Source: Chloroflexota bacterium
GTDB taxonomy: Bacteria > Chloroflexota > Anaerolineae > SpSt-313
Assembly: GCA_029553955.1 (NCBI GenBank)
Contig: JAKPJZ010000215.1
Coordinates: 1-57,817 of the forward strand
Reading direction: 5' to 3'
DNA: 57,817 nt
The notes beneath the pieces are model-generated. The model saw only the letters and a list, made by a program, of their open reading frames with translations. It did not search any database and was not told the origin of the DNA. The first letter of the stretch is position 1. Each line of letters opens with the position of its first letter. This document shows positions 45,890-55,174 of this stretch, in pieces. The position numbers were made by a program, and so were the translations under genes.

Positions 45890-46642
45890 ATGAGTCTGTC
45901 TGACGACTACTCTACGGGTATCCTCGCCCTTCTCGCCCGTATTCGCAGCGAGGAGGAAGACAGCATCGACCGGGCGGCAGAGGCCGTGGCTGAGCGTCTG
46001 CTGCAGGACCGGTTGATCCACGTGCTCGGGCCCGGCGCCCACTCTTTCATGGGTGCCGAAGAGATGATATACCGCTCTGGCGGGCTCGTTCAGGTCAATG
46101 CCATCCTCGATAGCGGCTACTCCATGGTGGGCGGCGCCCTGCGTTCCACGGCCATCGAGCGCACGCCAGGCTATGCCCAAGCCATCCTGAAAAGCCAAGG
46201 TCTGCAACCGGGTGACGTGCTCATTATCGTCAACGCCTATGGCGTGAACTGTGGTGCCATAGATGCTGCCCTGTACGCTCACCAGCACGGCGTGTCGGTA
46301 ATCGCCGTCACATCGGTGGAACATGCCCACAGCCTGCCCGGCGATCATCCTGCGCGGCACCCAAGCCGGCAGAACCTCTACGAACTTGCCGACATCGTGG
46401 TAGACACCAAGGTGCCCGTAGGCGACGCCATCCTCACGATGGAAGGCATGCCGCAAAAGGTCGGCCCCGTCTCTACCTTTGCCAACGCCTTTGCTCTGAA
46501 TCTGATCTCGCTCCGCGCCATGGAGAAATGCCTGGCACGTGGCTGGGCGCCGCCTGTGTGGCAGAGTGGCAACTCGCCGGGTGGCGACGAGGCCAACCGC
46601 GCCAACATCGCCCGCTATGCCGGGCGCATTCGGCATCTGTAG
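45890..46642 (+). CDS. SIS domain sugar isomerase-like protein (UPF0309 type)
   Basis: A 250-residue SIS-domain protein like the UPF0309 group. It carries RLIHVLGPGAHSFMGAEEMI at the sugar-phosphate site, FRSGG-like YRSGGLVQVNAILD, PGDVLIIVNAYGVNCGAIDA, and the conserved NLYELADIVVDTKVPVGDA and KVGPVSTFANAFALN near the end. SIS proteins isomerise or sense phosphosugars. As first gene of the operon it may convert the imported amino sugar phosphate or act as a sensor. The ATG at 45890 matches the family start. Confidence 0.88.
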   Translation: MSLSDDYSTGILALLARIRSEEEDSIDRAAEAVAERLLQDRLIHVLGPGAHSFMGAEEMIYRSGGLVQVNAILDSGYSMVGGALRSTAIERTPGYAQAILKSQGLQPGDVLIIVNAYGVNCGAIDAALYAHQHGVSVIAVTSVEHAHSLPGDHPARHPSRQNLYELADIVVDTKVPVGDAILTMEGMPQKVGPVSTFANAFALNLISLRAMEKCLARGWAPPVWQSGNSPGGDEANRANIARYAGRIRHL

Positions 46643-46845
46643 CGGCTCAGGCTGGCTGCACGATAGGGCAGGGTGCTTCTGCGTTGGAAGCATCTGGCTG
46701 CAAGAGCTCAACATGGATCGCACGGTGTCGTCTACTCTGCCTGAGGAAGGGAGGTGGTGGCTTTCGCCAGCACGCGCGTGCGCGCATGGGTGCTGTTGCG
46801 CGATTCGTTGCCAGCCGCTGTCATTGGCCAAAGGAGGAAAACCCG

Positions 46846-48189
46846 ATGAGACGCCTTGACCAAGTCGTTGTGTGCCTGGTGGCTGTGGCGCTTGTCGCCA
46901 CCATGGCCATCGCAGGCTGCGCGGGGCCAGCCCCGGCGGGAACGCCCAAGGCTCCTGCCGCCCAGCCGATCACCCTGACCATCTGGGGCGGCTATCCGGA
47001 GCTGGAGCCATTCTACAAGCATGTGGCCCAGGCCTACACAGCCGAACACCCCAACGTCAAGATCGAGATCCTCACCCATCCCCTGCGCGAGTTCGAGCAA
47101 AAGCTCTCAGCGACCATCCCCTCCGACACGGCGGCCGACCTGATCGAAATCTCCATGTACGCCAACCAAAAGTTCATCGAAGCCGGGCTGATTCCCGAGT
47201 TGCCGGCCAACGTCAAGGCATACATGGAGGAGAAGGGCCGCTTCAGTGAGTTCATGCACAACAACAGCACGTACAAGGGCAAGAAGTACGGCCTGCCGCT
47301 GTTCATGGGCCGCACGGTGCTCTACTGGAACACCGAGATGTTCAAGGAAGCGGGGCTCTCGGGGCCGCCTGAGACCATGGCCCAAATGGCCGAATACGCC
47401 AAGAAACTGGCCAAGTTCGATGCCTCCAACAACATGACCCGCAGCGGTCACAGCCTGCGCCTCTCGGGGCAGGGTTCCGGCGTGGCTGAGAAGTGGTGGT
47501 TCGTGCTCTACCCGATGGGCGGCAGCATAGTCGAGGAGTCGAAGGCGACCCCCGGCAAGTACCATGCGGGCTATAACAACGATGCCGGGCGCAACGCGCT
47601 CAAGTACTACATCGACGCCCTGTACAAAGACAACTGGGATAGCCACTCGCTGAAGCACGACGCGGAGGCCTTCGAGCTGGAGCAGACGGCCATGTTCTTC
47701 CGCGAATCGTGGGTGATCGGCGACATCGCCAAGAAGGCTCCGGACCTCAAGTATGACACCGCACCGGTGCCCAAGGATGCGCGCTGGGGCCGCATCACCA
47801 ACCCCGTGAACCTGTATGTCACCCGAGGGTGCAAGAACCCCGAAGCCGCCTGGGACCTGGCGATGTACATGCTCAAGCCTGAGCACCTGCTTTGGCTGCT
47901 GGACAACGTGGGCTGGCTGCCCTGCCGGCAGGACGTGGACTATACGCCGGTCACGAGCAAGAAGCCCCAGTTCGCAGCCTTTATGATGACCGATGCCAAC
48001 TATCAGGAGTATGGCTACCCGGTCATTGCCCCGTTCGATGAGATCAGCACCAAGCTGGCCGAGCGCCTGGTGGCCGCCTTCCTCGACAAGAGCCTGGCCG
48101 ACAACTCGGCGGGCATTGCCAAGGCCATCGAGGACGCAGCCAAGGAGACCGATGATATCCTGAAGAAGGCGGACCTGTACGCCGACTAG
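46846..48189 (+). CDS. Sugar ABC transporter binding lipoprotein, family 1
   Basis: A 447-residue extracellular sugar-binding protein (SBP_bac_1). The signal peptide ends in lipobox AIAGC (Cys25). The mature part begins ITLTIWGGYPELEPFYKHVA and shows GKKYGLPLFMGRTVLYWNTE and AMFFRESWVIGDIAKK, typical of the MalE/UgpB-like group that bind oligosaccharides or glycosides. AAAGGAGGAAAA precedes the ATG. Two permeases follow after a stem-loop. The ligand is unknown; the enzymes downstream point to an N-acylated amino sugar or cyclitol. Confidence 0.93.
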   Translation: MRRLDQVVVCLVAVALVATMAIAGCAGPAPAGTPKAPAAQPITLTIWGGYPELEPFYKHVAQAYTAEHPNVKIEILTHPLREFEQKLSATIPSDTAADLIEISMYANQKFIEAGLIPELPANVKAYMEEKGRFSEFMHNNSTYKGKKYGLPLFMGRTVLYWNTEMFKEAGLSGPPETMAQMAEYAKKLAKFDASNNMTRSGHSLRLSGQGSGVAEKWWFVLYPMGGSIVEESKATPGKYHAGYNNDAGRNALKYYIDALYKDNWDSHSLKHDAEAFELEQTAMFFRESWVIGDIAKKAPDLKYDTAPVPKDARWGRITNPVNLYVTRGCKNPEAAWDLAMYMLKPEHLLWLLDNVGWLPCRQDVDYTPVTSKKPQFAAFMMTDANYQEYGYPVIAPFDEISTKLAERLVAAFLDKSLADNSAGIAKAIEDAAKETDDILKKADLYAD

Positions 48190-48199
48190 TCCGCCGGGC

Positions 48200-48245
48200 G
48201 GTGGGGAGCCCTGCGAAGGCTGTGAACCCTGGCAGGCTCCCCACC
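48200..48245 (+). promoter_or_regulatory. Stem-loop between binding protein and permease genes
   Basis: GGTGGGGAGCC (48200-48210) pairs perfectly with GGCTCCCCACC (48235-48245), 10 bases after the binding-protein stop. No U-tract follows. It probably sets a high binding-protein to permease ratio. Confidence 0.65.
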
Positions 48246-48290
48246 CTGCTGTGCGAGCGGTGCCACCAACGCCCCTGGTGAGGTGAAAGC

Positions 48291-49244
48291 ATGAGTGCAT
48301 TTGCAGTGCCGCCGGGCAGATCGTTCTCCGAAAGCATCGCCAGCGCCGTGGCCCGCGCTTTCCACATCAACCGCAACGAGCTCAGCAAGCGAGTCTTTGC
48401 CTACCTGGCGCTGGCCCCCATCCTGGCCATCTACCTGGTCTTGAGGATCATCCCGATTCTGCAGAACTTTTTGTATAGCCTCTATCACTCGACGATCGCC
48501 AACCCGCAGGCCAGCTTTGCCGGCCTGGAGAACTTTGCGGCCCTGTTCGAGGACCGGCTTTTCCTCATCTCGCTGCGCAACACGACTCTCTTTGCCGTGT
48601 TTGTGACGGTGTTCAGTGTTGCCATCGCCCTGGCGCTGGCGGTGTTGTTGGCTGGCAAAGTGCGCTGCGGTGGCCTCTATGAGGCCCTCTTCTTCCTGCC
48701 GGTCATCACACCCATGGTGCCGGTCTCGGTGGTGTGGAAGTGGATCTACGACCCCACCTATGGGCTGCTCAACTACTTTTTGTCGTGGTTCGGCGTCAAG
48801 CCGCTGGCCTGGCTGGTCTACCCCAATCTGGCTATGTGGGCCATCATCATCATGAGTGTGTGGAAGGTGATCGGCTACAACATGGTCATCTTGCTGGTGG
48901 GCATCCGCGACATCCCAGAGACCTTCTTTGAAGCGGCCCGCATCGATGGCGCCGGCAGGCTCGGCATCTTTCGCTACATCACCATGCCGCTGCTCCGCCC
49001 AATCCTGCTCTTCGTGTTCGTCATCTCGACGATCAACGCCTACAACGTCTTCACCCAAGTCTTTATCATGACCGCCGGGCCGCAGGGCGCGCCGGGCAAC
49101 GCCGTGCGCACCCTCGTGTTCGACATCTACGAGAACGCCTTCCGCTACTTCAAAACGGGCTATGCCGCCTCCGAGGCCGTTGTCCTCTTCCTGATCATCT
49201 TGGTGCTGACTCTCTTGCAGTTCGGTGTGGCGAGGGAAAAGTGA
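48291..49244 (+). CDS. Sugar ABC transporter permease, MalF type
   Basis: A 317-residue permease with about six membrane spans (LAPILAIYLVLRIIPILQNF first). It has the EAA loop TFFEAARIDGAGRLGIFRYI that contacts the ATPase, and NTTLFAVFVTVFSVAIALALA. GAGGTG precedes the ATG. It pairs with the next gene; no ATPase is encoded in the operon, so a shared MsmX/UgpC-type ATPase from elsewhere is probably used. Confidence 0.93.
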   Translation: MSAFAVPPGRSFSESIASAVARAFHINRNELSKRVFAYLALAPILAIYLVLRIIPILQNFLYSLYHSTIANPQASFAGLENFAALFEDRLFLISLRNTTLFAVFVTVFSVAIALALAVLLAGKVRCGGLYEALFFLPVITPMVPVSVVWKWIYDPTYGLLNYFLSWFGVKPLAWLVYPNLAMWAIIIMSVWKVIGYNMVILLVGIRDIPETFFEAARIDGAGRLGIFRYITMPLLRPILLFVFVISTINAYNVFTQVFIMTAGPQGAPGNAVRTLVFDIYENAFRYFKTGYAASEAVVLFLIILVLTLLQFGVAREK

Positions 49245-49245
49245 T

Positions 49246-50106
49246 ATGGGAACACGACGAGCGTTCTCGGAGCGCCTGCTCAAACCAGAGGCCGCGCTCA
49301 AGCTGCTGCAGCACGCGATCCTTATCGTGGGCTCGCTCTTGATGGTGCTGCCCTTCGTCTGGATGCTCTCGACCTCGCTCAAGCCGCCCAGCGAGGTGCT
49401 CTCCTGGCCGCCGCAGCTCGTCCCGCGACATGTGACCATCGAGAACTATGTGGCCGTGTTCCAGACGGCGCCGTTCCACCTCTTCTTCGTGAACAGCGTG
49501 CTCCTCGCCACCGTGTCTACGTTGAGCATCCTGCTCACCTCGTCGCTGGCAGGCTTTGTCTTCGGCAAGCACAACTTTCCAGGCCGCGGCTTCCTGTTCA
49601 TCCTCGTCTTGGCTACCGCCATGGTGCCATTCGAGACCTATATGATCCCGCTCTATCTCCTGATGAACAGGCTGAAGCAGGTCAATACCTACGTGGGCCT
49701 CGTCGCGCCATATCTGATTATGAGCTACGGCATATTCTTCATGCGACAGAACGTCATGGCCTCGCTGCCCGACGAGCTGCTGGATGCGGCCCGCATCGAT
49801 GGCGCCACCGAATGGCGCATCTACTGGCAGATTGTGGTGCCCCTCCTGCGCGGCGCGCTGGGAGCACTGGGCATCTTTTCCTTCATGCAGACCTGGGCCG
49901 CTTTCATCTGGCCACTGATCATCACCTCCAGCCGCCAGCTCTGGACCATGGAACTGGGCCTGGGCATGTTCCAGTACCGCTTCACGGTGGAACTGGGCCC
50001 GATCAATGCCGGCTCGATGCTCTCAATCCTGCCGGTGCTTGTCGTCTTTGTCCTCTTGCGTCGCAACATCGTGCGCGGCATCGCTCTGACCGGCATGAAG
50101 GCGTGA
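49246..50106 (+). CDS. Sugar ABC transporter permease, MalG type
   Basis: A 286-residue permease with six membrane spans. Hallmarks are VLPFVWMLSTSLKPPSEV at the first span and periplasmic loop, MVPFETYMIPLYLLMNRL, and the EAA loop ELLDAARIDGATEWRIYWQI. The ATG at 49246 is one base after the previous stop and follows GAGGGA. It completes the importer channel. Confidence 0.93.
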   Translation: MGTRRAFSERLLKPEAALKLLQHAILIVGSLLMVLPFVWMLSTSLKPPSEVLSWPPQLVPRHVTIENYVAVFQTAPFHLFFVNSVLLATVSTLSILLTSSLAGFVFGKHNFPGRGFLFILVLATAMVPFETYMIPLYLLMNRLKQVNTYVGLVAPYLIMSYGIFFMRQNVMASLPDELLDAARIDGATEWRIYWQIVVPLLRGALGALGIFSFMQTWAAFIWPLIITSSRQLWTMELGLGMFQYRFTVELGPINAGSMLSILPVLVVFVLLRRNIVRGIALTGMKA

Positions 50107-50108
50107 TC

Positions 50109-50855
50109 ATGGCGCAGATTGACCTGCTTGGTGACGTGGGAGAGATCATCGATCTGGATGCTGTGGCGGGCTCTTGGCCGCAGCGACGAGCCGACATCTC
50201 GGTGGGCCGGCTGCTCTCAATGATGGACCGGCATGGCGTGGGCCGGGCCTGCACCGTCTCGGCGCGCGGCATCCTGTACGACGACGCCGAAGGCAATGCC
50301 GAGACGCTCGCCTGGTGCCGCGACAATCCGCGCCTGATCCCCGTTGGCACCATCGATCTCCGCAAGTTCGCCGGCTACCGTGCCGAGATCGCGCGCCTGA
50401 ACGCAGCCGGAGTGAGGCTGTGGCGCCTCTTCCCCGAGCATCAGGGCTGGACCTTCGAGTTGGCGACCTTTCGTCGGGTGTTGAGTGCGCTCGAGGATGC
50501 GGGCGCGGTGCTCTTTGTCAGTGGCCAGCCCAGCGCCGTGGCGCGGGCCGTGGCCGGCGCCCGGCTTCCGGTCATCCTGGGCGTGCATTTCTACCAGATG
50601 GCGGACCTCCTGGCGACGCTGGAGGAGGGCGCGGGCCTGTGCATCTCGACGCGGTTGCTGCATGGGCCGGGGGTGCTGGGGAGGCTGGTGCAGGCGATGG
50701 GCCACGAGCGGATCGTCTTCGGCTCCGGTGCGCCGCTCGCGTCGCTGGGCAGTGCACTTGGCTGCATCGCCGCGGCCAGGCTGCCCGCCGAGCAGCGCGC
50801 CGCCATCCTGGGCGGCAACCTGCGCCGGCTGCTGGGGGTGGGCGATGATCGTTGA
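50109..50855 (+). CDS. Amidohydrolase-related protein lacking metal ligands
   Basis: A 248-residue TIM-barrel protein of the amidohydrolase 2 type that aligns along its length with its neighbour, ending in FGSGAPLASLGSALGCI and ILGGNLRRLLG. The metal-binding residues of the family are missing: the HxH near the N-terminus is replaced (IDLDAVAGSW), the next strand reads LFVSGQP where LVHTFG occurs in the partner, and the terminal FGSD has become FGSG. It is thus probably a pseudoenzyme, perhaps a regulatory or structural partner of the next gene product, with which it overlaps by 11 bases. Confidence 0.75.
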   Translation: MAQIDLLGDVGEIIDLDAVAGSWPQRRADISVGRLLSMMDRHGVGRACTVSARGILYDDAEGNAETLAWCRDNPRLIPVGTIDLRKFAGYRAEIARLNAAGVRLWRLFPEHQGWTFELATFRRVLSALEDAGAVLFVSGQPSAVARAVAGARLPVILGVHFYQMADLLATLEEGAGLCISTRLLHGPGVLGRLVQAMGHERIVFGSGAPLASLGSALGCIAAARLPAEQRAAILGGNLRRLLGVGDDR

Positions 50856-51606
50856 TGCGCACGCCCACATCGGCAAGTGGTACTATCCTACGGCGCAACT
50901 GACCGTGCCCGACATGCTGGCCTACATGACGCGCTATGGAATCGATGTCTCCATCCTCTCCTCGACCCTGGCGATTGTGTACGACGCGCGCGAGGGCAAC
51001 CAGGAGCTGGCCCAAGCCATCGAAGGATGCCCTCAGCTCTTGGGCTATGTGTCGGTCAACTTGAACTATCTAGAGGAGTCGCTCGAGGAGCTGGACCGTT
51101 ACCTGGGCTCGGGCGCGAAGCAGGGTGGGGCGGCACGGTTCGTCGGTGTGAAGGTGCATCCGCTCCTGGCCAGGCACCGCTATGACACACCAGAGGGGAT
51201 GGCGCTGACCCGGGCCGTGGCCGCCTACGGCGTGCCCATACTGGTGCACACCTTTGGCTCGGCGCTAGAGTCACCATGGAACGTGCTGCCGGCGGCCAGA
51301 GCCAACCCGGAGGTGCCCATCATCTTGGGGCACATGGGTGGCGACTGCTGGTGGGAAGGGATCCGCGTTGCCCGCGAGTCGCCCAACCTCTACCTGGAGG
51401 TCTGCAGCACCTGGACCGACCCCGAGAAGGTGCGCCTGGCGGTGGCCGCAGTGGGGGCCGAGCGTGTCCTCTTCGGCAGCGACGCCACCCTGTTTGATGC
51501 GGCATACGCATTGGGCGCCATGGAGGATGCAGGCCTCTCGGCTGAGGAGCGGGCGCTCATCATGGGTGGGAACGCCCGGCGGCTGTTCGGCATCAAGCGG
51601 TCATGA
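50845..51606 (+). CDS. Amidohydrolase family 2 protein
   Basis: A 253-residue metal-dependent hydrolase or decarboxylase/lactonase-like TIM barrel. Metal ligands are all visible: DAHAHIG at the start, VGVKVHPLLA, ILVHTFG, IILGHMGG and FGSDATLFD. The family cleaves C-N, C-O or C-C bonds; in sugar clusters members often act as lactonases. The ATG at 50845 overlaps the preceding inactive-looking paralogue. The pair probably works as a heteromer. Confidence 0.88.
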   Translation: MIVDAHAHIGKWYYPTAQLTVPDMLAYMTRYGIDVSILSSTLAIVYDAREGNQELAQAIEGCPQLLGYVSVNLNYLEESLEELDRYLGSGAKQGGAARFVGVKVHPLLARHRYDTPEGMALTRAVAAYGVPILVHTFGSALESPWNVLPAARANPEVPIILGHMGGDCWWEGIRVARESPNLYLEVCSTWTDPEKVRLAVAAVGAERVLFGSDATLFDAAYALGAMEDAGLSAEERALIMGGNARRLFGIKRS

Positions 51607-51621
51607 GTGGGAGATACTGAG

Positions 51622-52314
51622 ATGCGCTTGGCAGATTGGAAGCGAGTTCTGGTCTTTGGCGCCCACATCGACGACGAGGTCATTGGGCCTGGTGGCACCA
51701 TCGCTCTCTTGAGCAGCCTGGGCGCCGAAGTGACGGTAGTGACCTTTACCGGGGGCGACCACGAAACGGGCTACGCGCGCCCCGAGTGGAAGGAGTCCAT
51801 CGCCCAGATGCGCCGCCAGGAAGCAGCGGCAGCCGATTGCATCCTGGGGGTCCGCGAGCGCATCTTCCTTCGCAAGCCGAACCAGGATGTGCCCAACGAT
51901 GGGCCAACCTACCGCGAGTGCACGCGCCTCATTCGCGCCCTGCGGCCCGACGTGATCCTTACCCACTGGGAGGAGGACAAGCACCGCGACCACCGGACGG
52001 TGGCCCGGCTGACCGACGAGGCGCGCTGGAAGGCCTGGGATCATGTGCTGGCCGATCTCGGCGAGCCGTGGTACACGCCGGAGCTCTACTACTACGAACT
52101 GCACGAGCTCTTCCCTCACCCGTCGATCCTGGTGGATATTACAGGCACCATGGAGCGCAAGCTTGCCGCGATGGCGGCCATGACGTCGCAACTCGAGGTG
52201 ATGGCGCGCGTCGTTCAGTGCATCAAGGGGCTGGGCGCCATGCGGGGCTTCTTGCGGGGCACCGACCATGCTGAGGCCTTCTTGGGCTCCAACCTGATGG
52301 CGACCTTGCTGTGA
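51622..52314 (+). CDS. PIG-L family deacetylase
   Basis: A 230-residue zinc deacetylase of the PIG-L/LmbE fold, which removes acetyl groups from N-acetylglucosamine-type conjugates (as in MshB and BshB). AHIDDEVIGPGG is the first metal motif with the catalytic Asp, in place of the common AHPDDE. HWEEDKHRDH holds the third ligand. TFTGGDHETGY follows the second strand as in the family. The ATG at 51622 has GGGAG upstream. It supports an N-acetylated substrate for this operon. Confidence 0.92.
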   Translation: MRLADWKRVLVFGAHIDDEVIGPGGTIALLSSLGAEVTVVTFTGGDHETGYARPEWKESIAQMRRQEAAAADCILGVRERIFLRKPNQDVPNDGPTYRECTRLIRALRPDVILTHWEEDKHRDHRTVARLTDEARWKAWDHVLADLGEPWYTPELYYYELHELFPHPSILVDITGTMERKLAAMAAMTSQLEVMARVVQCIKGLGAMRGFLRGTDHAEAFLGSNLMATLL

Positions 52315-52352
52315 GCGCCACCAACCCAGTTGCAGGAGGGCACGGAGGAGGT

Positions 52353-52703
52353 ATGAACGACTATCTGAAGAGCTTTCTAGACATCCCGGCCTACAGCGAC
52401 CCCGGCTCTGAGAATCAGACCTGCCGTGACGTTCTGCCGCGGGGGGTTGTGCCAGGGCTGCTGGTGGGCCACGATGTGATCGAGGGGCCGGGGCACAACG
52501 GGCTTGGCAGGCACGCCGGCTGGCACCAGGTCTTTGTGGTGCTCGCCGGGCGGGGCATGCTCGTGCGCGGAGCAGAGCGCATCGCCATCCAGGCGCCCTG
52601 CGTGGTGCACATCCCGCCCGATACTGAACACGATGTGCTGGTGGCGGCGGGCGAGCGCATCGAGTATGTGTACATCAACAAGTACCTGGCGGATGAGGCA
52701 TGA
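52353..52703 (+). CDS. Cupin domain protein
   Basis: A 116-residue single cupin barrel. GLGRHAGWHQVFVVLAGRG resembles cupin motif 1 and PPDTEHDVLV motif 2, with His residues able to bind a metal. Small cupins in sugar loci may be isomerases, epimerases or binding proteins. The ATG at 52353 follows GGAGGAGG; a GTG at 52311 overlapping the preceding stop would add 14 residues. Its stop overlaps the next start. Confidence 0.85.
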   Translation: MNDYLKSFLDIPAYSDPGSENQTCRDVLPRGVVPGLLVGHDVIEGPGHNGLGRHAGWHQVFVVLAGRGMLVRGAERIAIQAPCVVHIPPDTEHDVLVAAGERIEYVYINKYLADEA

Positions 52704-53848
52704 GTGTGGCTGGCTGCGATCTGCAGTGGTGGCGCGAGTTCTGGGCCGAGAACGATCGCTGCTTGTATGGGGATGCCGCAGGCGGCGATGAGCGACCGGT
52801 CTTTCCCGCTTTCACGACCCAACGGCCGCGCGTGCCGGTGCTCATAGAGCTGGGAGAAGACTGGATCATCCAGCGGATGGGCGTATCCTATCGCCGCTAC
52901 ATCGAGGATTTCGAGTTTCAGCAGGAGGTGCGTGCGGCCTGCGCCGCTCTGCTCATGGCCGACATTGGCCTGCACCTCAAGCCCAAGGTCGACTCGTCCT
53001 CGCTGCTCCATGGCTCGGTGTACGGCAACCCCATCGAGTACCCGGAGGATTCCACGCCCTGGCTCAAGCACATTATTCGCTCGGCCGACGACATCAAACC
53101 GCTGATGGCGCGCATGGAGCAGGTCGACCTGGCGCAGGCGGGGCTTGTGCCCTGGTTTGCTGGCTGCTACCGGAGACTGAACCGCCCCTACCGCTGGCGA
53201 ATCCTGCACGACCCGACCTCGGTGCACGGCCCTGGCACCATTCTGAGCTTCCTGTGCGGCATCAACGACATGGCGTTCTATCTCTATGACGAGCCCGATC
53301 TGATGCAGGCTCTCCTGGCGACAGTCGGTGAGATAACCGTGACCTACTCGCGCCTGCTGCGCCATCTCACCGGGGCGCCCATGAGCGGTGTGGGCATCTT
53401 TGACGACGTGGCCGGTGTGCTGTCGCCCCAGCAGTTCGAGCGCTTCCTGCTGCCGGTCTACGCCAAGATCTACGGTGAGCTCGCGCCTGGCCCGAAGGAC
53501 GACCGCTTCTACCACAACGATGCGCGCGTCGGCCACCTGCTCGACATGCTGCATCGCCTGGATGTCAACGGCATCAACCCTGATCCGGAGACCGATCCGG
53601 CCCTGATCCGCGCCAAGCTGCCTGGCGCGATCATCTATGGTTGTGTGCCTCCGCTGTTGCTCAGGGATGGTCAGCCGGACGAGATCATGGCTGCTGCCCG
53701 GCGCACTATCGAGCGAGCCGGTGAAGGGGGTGGGCTGGTGCTGACCGCTGCTGGTAGCATCAACATGGGTACATCGTATGCGAACTTGCAGGCCCTCTGT
53801 CAGGCCGCGGAGCGCTACGGTCGCTACCATAGAGGTATCGGCCTGTGA
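52700..53848 (+). CDS. Uroporphyrinogen decarboxylase-like (UroD/MtaA-fold) protein
   Basis: A 382-residue protein of the UroD superfamily, which includes haem-pathway decarboxylases and corrinoid methyltransferases. The C-terminal half shows FYHNDARVGHLLDMLHRLDV, NGINPDPETDPALIRAKLPG, IIYGCVPPLLLRDGQPDEI and SINMGTSYANLQAL, matching the conserved end of the family. The zinc-ligand pattern of MtaA/CmuA (HxC...C) is not apparent (FYHND), so methyl transfer is doubtful. UroD-like proteins are common in glycoside-use clusters but their role is unknown. ATG overlaps the cupin stop (ATGA). Confidence 0.85.
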   Translation: MSVAGCDLQWWREFWAENDRCLYGDAAGGDERPVFPAFTTQRPRVPVLIELGEDWIIQRMGVSYRRYIEDFEFQQEVRAACAALLMADIGLHLKPKVDSSSLLHGSVYGNPIEYPEDSTPWLKHIIRSADDIKPLMARMEQVDLAQAGLVPWFAGCYRRLNRPYRWRILHDPTSVHGPGTILSFLCGINDMAFYLYDEPDLMQALLATVGEITVTYSRLLRHLTGAPMSGVGIFDDVAGVLSPQQFERFLLPVYAKIYGELAPGPKDDRFYHNDARVGHLLDMLHRLDVNGINPDPETDPALIRAKLPGAIIYGCVPPLLLRDGQPDEIMAAARRTIERAGEGGGLVLTAAGSINMGTSYANLQALCQAAERYGRYHRGIGL

Positions 53849-55122
53849 CGAAGCGAGAATTGATGACGGGCGATCCGCCGATGATGCGGCGACTGAACCG
53901 AGCAACGGTGCTCAAGCTTATCCGCAGCCGTGGGCCCATCTCGCGCACGGCGCTGGTACATAGCACGGGGCTGGCTCCGCGTACGGTGTTCTCCATCGTA
54001 GAGGAGTTGGTGGGCGTCGAGTTGGTGCGGTCAAGCGGAATCGGTCGCACGCGGGTGGGCCGCCGGCCCCTGCTCTACGAGTTCAACCCCACAGGCTACG
54101 CGCTGGTCGGCGTCGAGGTACGGGCCGACGAGGTGCTCGCGCTGGTCACCGACCTGGACGCGCAGGTGCTCGGGCGCGCGTCGGGCCCGATGAGTAGCGA
54201 TCTGGACCGCACACAGGGCTTGGCGTTGATCGCATCCACCATCCGGGAGGCCTGGATCTCGGCCGATCGGCGGCCCGAGCGGCTGCTTGGCATCGGGGTA
54301 GCAACGCCTGGATTGGTCGACTGCGACCATGGGATCGTGCGCCAGGCCGTGAACCTCCAGTGGCGTGACCTCGCGCTGGGCCCGGCGCTCGGCGCCGAGT
54401 TCAACGTGCCCGTCTGGATCGAGAGCGTGGCCAAGGCCATGGCGCTGGGCGAACACCTTTTCGGGAACGCACGTGGGGTGTCGGACCTCGTGTGCATGAA
54501 CGTCGGCGGTGGTGTGGGTGCGGGCATCATCATGAACGATATGCTGCTGCGCGGGCCCGACAATGCCGCGGGTGAGGTTGGTCATACGACTGTGGACCAC
54601 GATGGCCCTTTGTGTAGTTGTGGCAATCGAGGCTGCCTGGAAGTGTTGGTGGCTACGCCTGCCATAGCCTGTCGCATGGCGATGCTGATGGGGCCGGAAG
54701 TGGAGGGCTTGGCGAGAGCCAGCCCCGACCGGGTGGTCGCCCGGCTGGCCCGCGAGGCTGAGGCAGGCGACGCCCTGGCACTCCGCATTGTCGATGAGGT
54801 TGGCGGCTACCTGGGCATCGGCGTGGCCAACCTGGTCAACCTGGTGAACCCCGAAGCGGTGATCATTGGCGGCGTGCTGGCCAGCCTGGGCGAGTTGCTG
54901 CTGAAGAAGGTGCGCACGACGGTGAGCGCCCGGGCTCTGGGCATGCTATCGAACCGGGTGCGGATTCTGCCAACTGCGTTGGGGCCGGATGCCGGCGCCA
55001 TCGGTGGTGCGGCACTGGTGCTTTTGCGAGAGGACATCTTGCCCACTCAAGCGTTCCTTTCAGGTCAGGCAGCCGACGCGCTGGATGCCCTGCGCAGCCC
55101 CACGATGGCCTCGGGCCTGTGA
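53845..55122 (+). CDS. ROK family transcriptional regulator (NagC/XylR type)
   Basis: A 425-residue repressor-type ROK protein. Residues about 17-75 are a winged helix (LNRATVLKLIRSRGPISRTA, then TGLAPRTVFSIVEELV). The ROK sugar-kinase-like domain begins near 85 with LVGVEVRADEVLALV, has GIGVATPGLVD, and the zinc motif GPLCSCGNRGCLEVL preceded by GEVGHTTVDHDG with the sugar-contacting Glu and His. It probably represses this operon and releases DNA on binding an (amino)sugar. The GTG start overlaps the upstream stop. Its location inside the operon implies autoregulation. Confidence 0.93.
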   Translation: MTKRELMTGDPPMMRRLNRATVLKLIRSRGPISRTALVHSTGLAPRTVFSIVEELVGVELVRSSGIGRTRVGRRPLLYEFNPTGYALVGVEVRADEVLALVTDLDAQVLGRASGPMSSDLDRTQGLALIASTIREAWISADRRPERLLGIGVATPGLVDCDHGIVRQAVNLQWRDLALGPALGAEFNVPVWIESVAKAMALGEHLFGNARGVSDLVCMNVGGGVGAGIIMNDMLLRGPDNAAGEVGHTTVDHDGPLCSCGNRGCLEVLVATPAIACRMAMLMGPEVEGLARASPDRVVARLAREAEAGDALALRIVDEVGGYLGIGVANLVNLVNPEAVIIGGVLASLGELLLKKVRTTVSARALGMLSNRVRILPTALGPDAGAIGGAALVLLREDILPTQAFLSGQAADALDALRSPTMASGL

Positions 55123-55174
55123 GCGAACCGCAACGAGGGCAGGCCGAGGACAGACTCGGCGCCGATGGAGAGCG

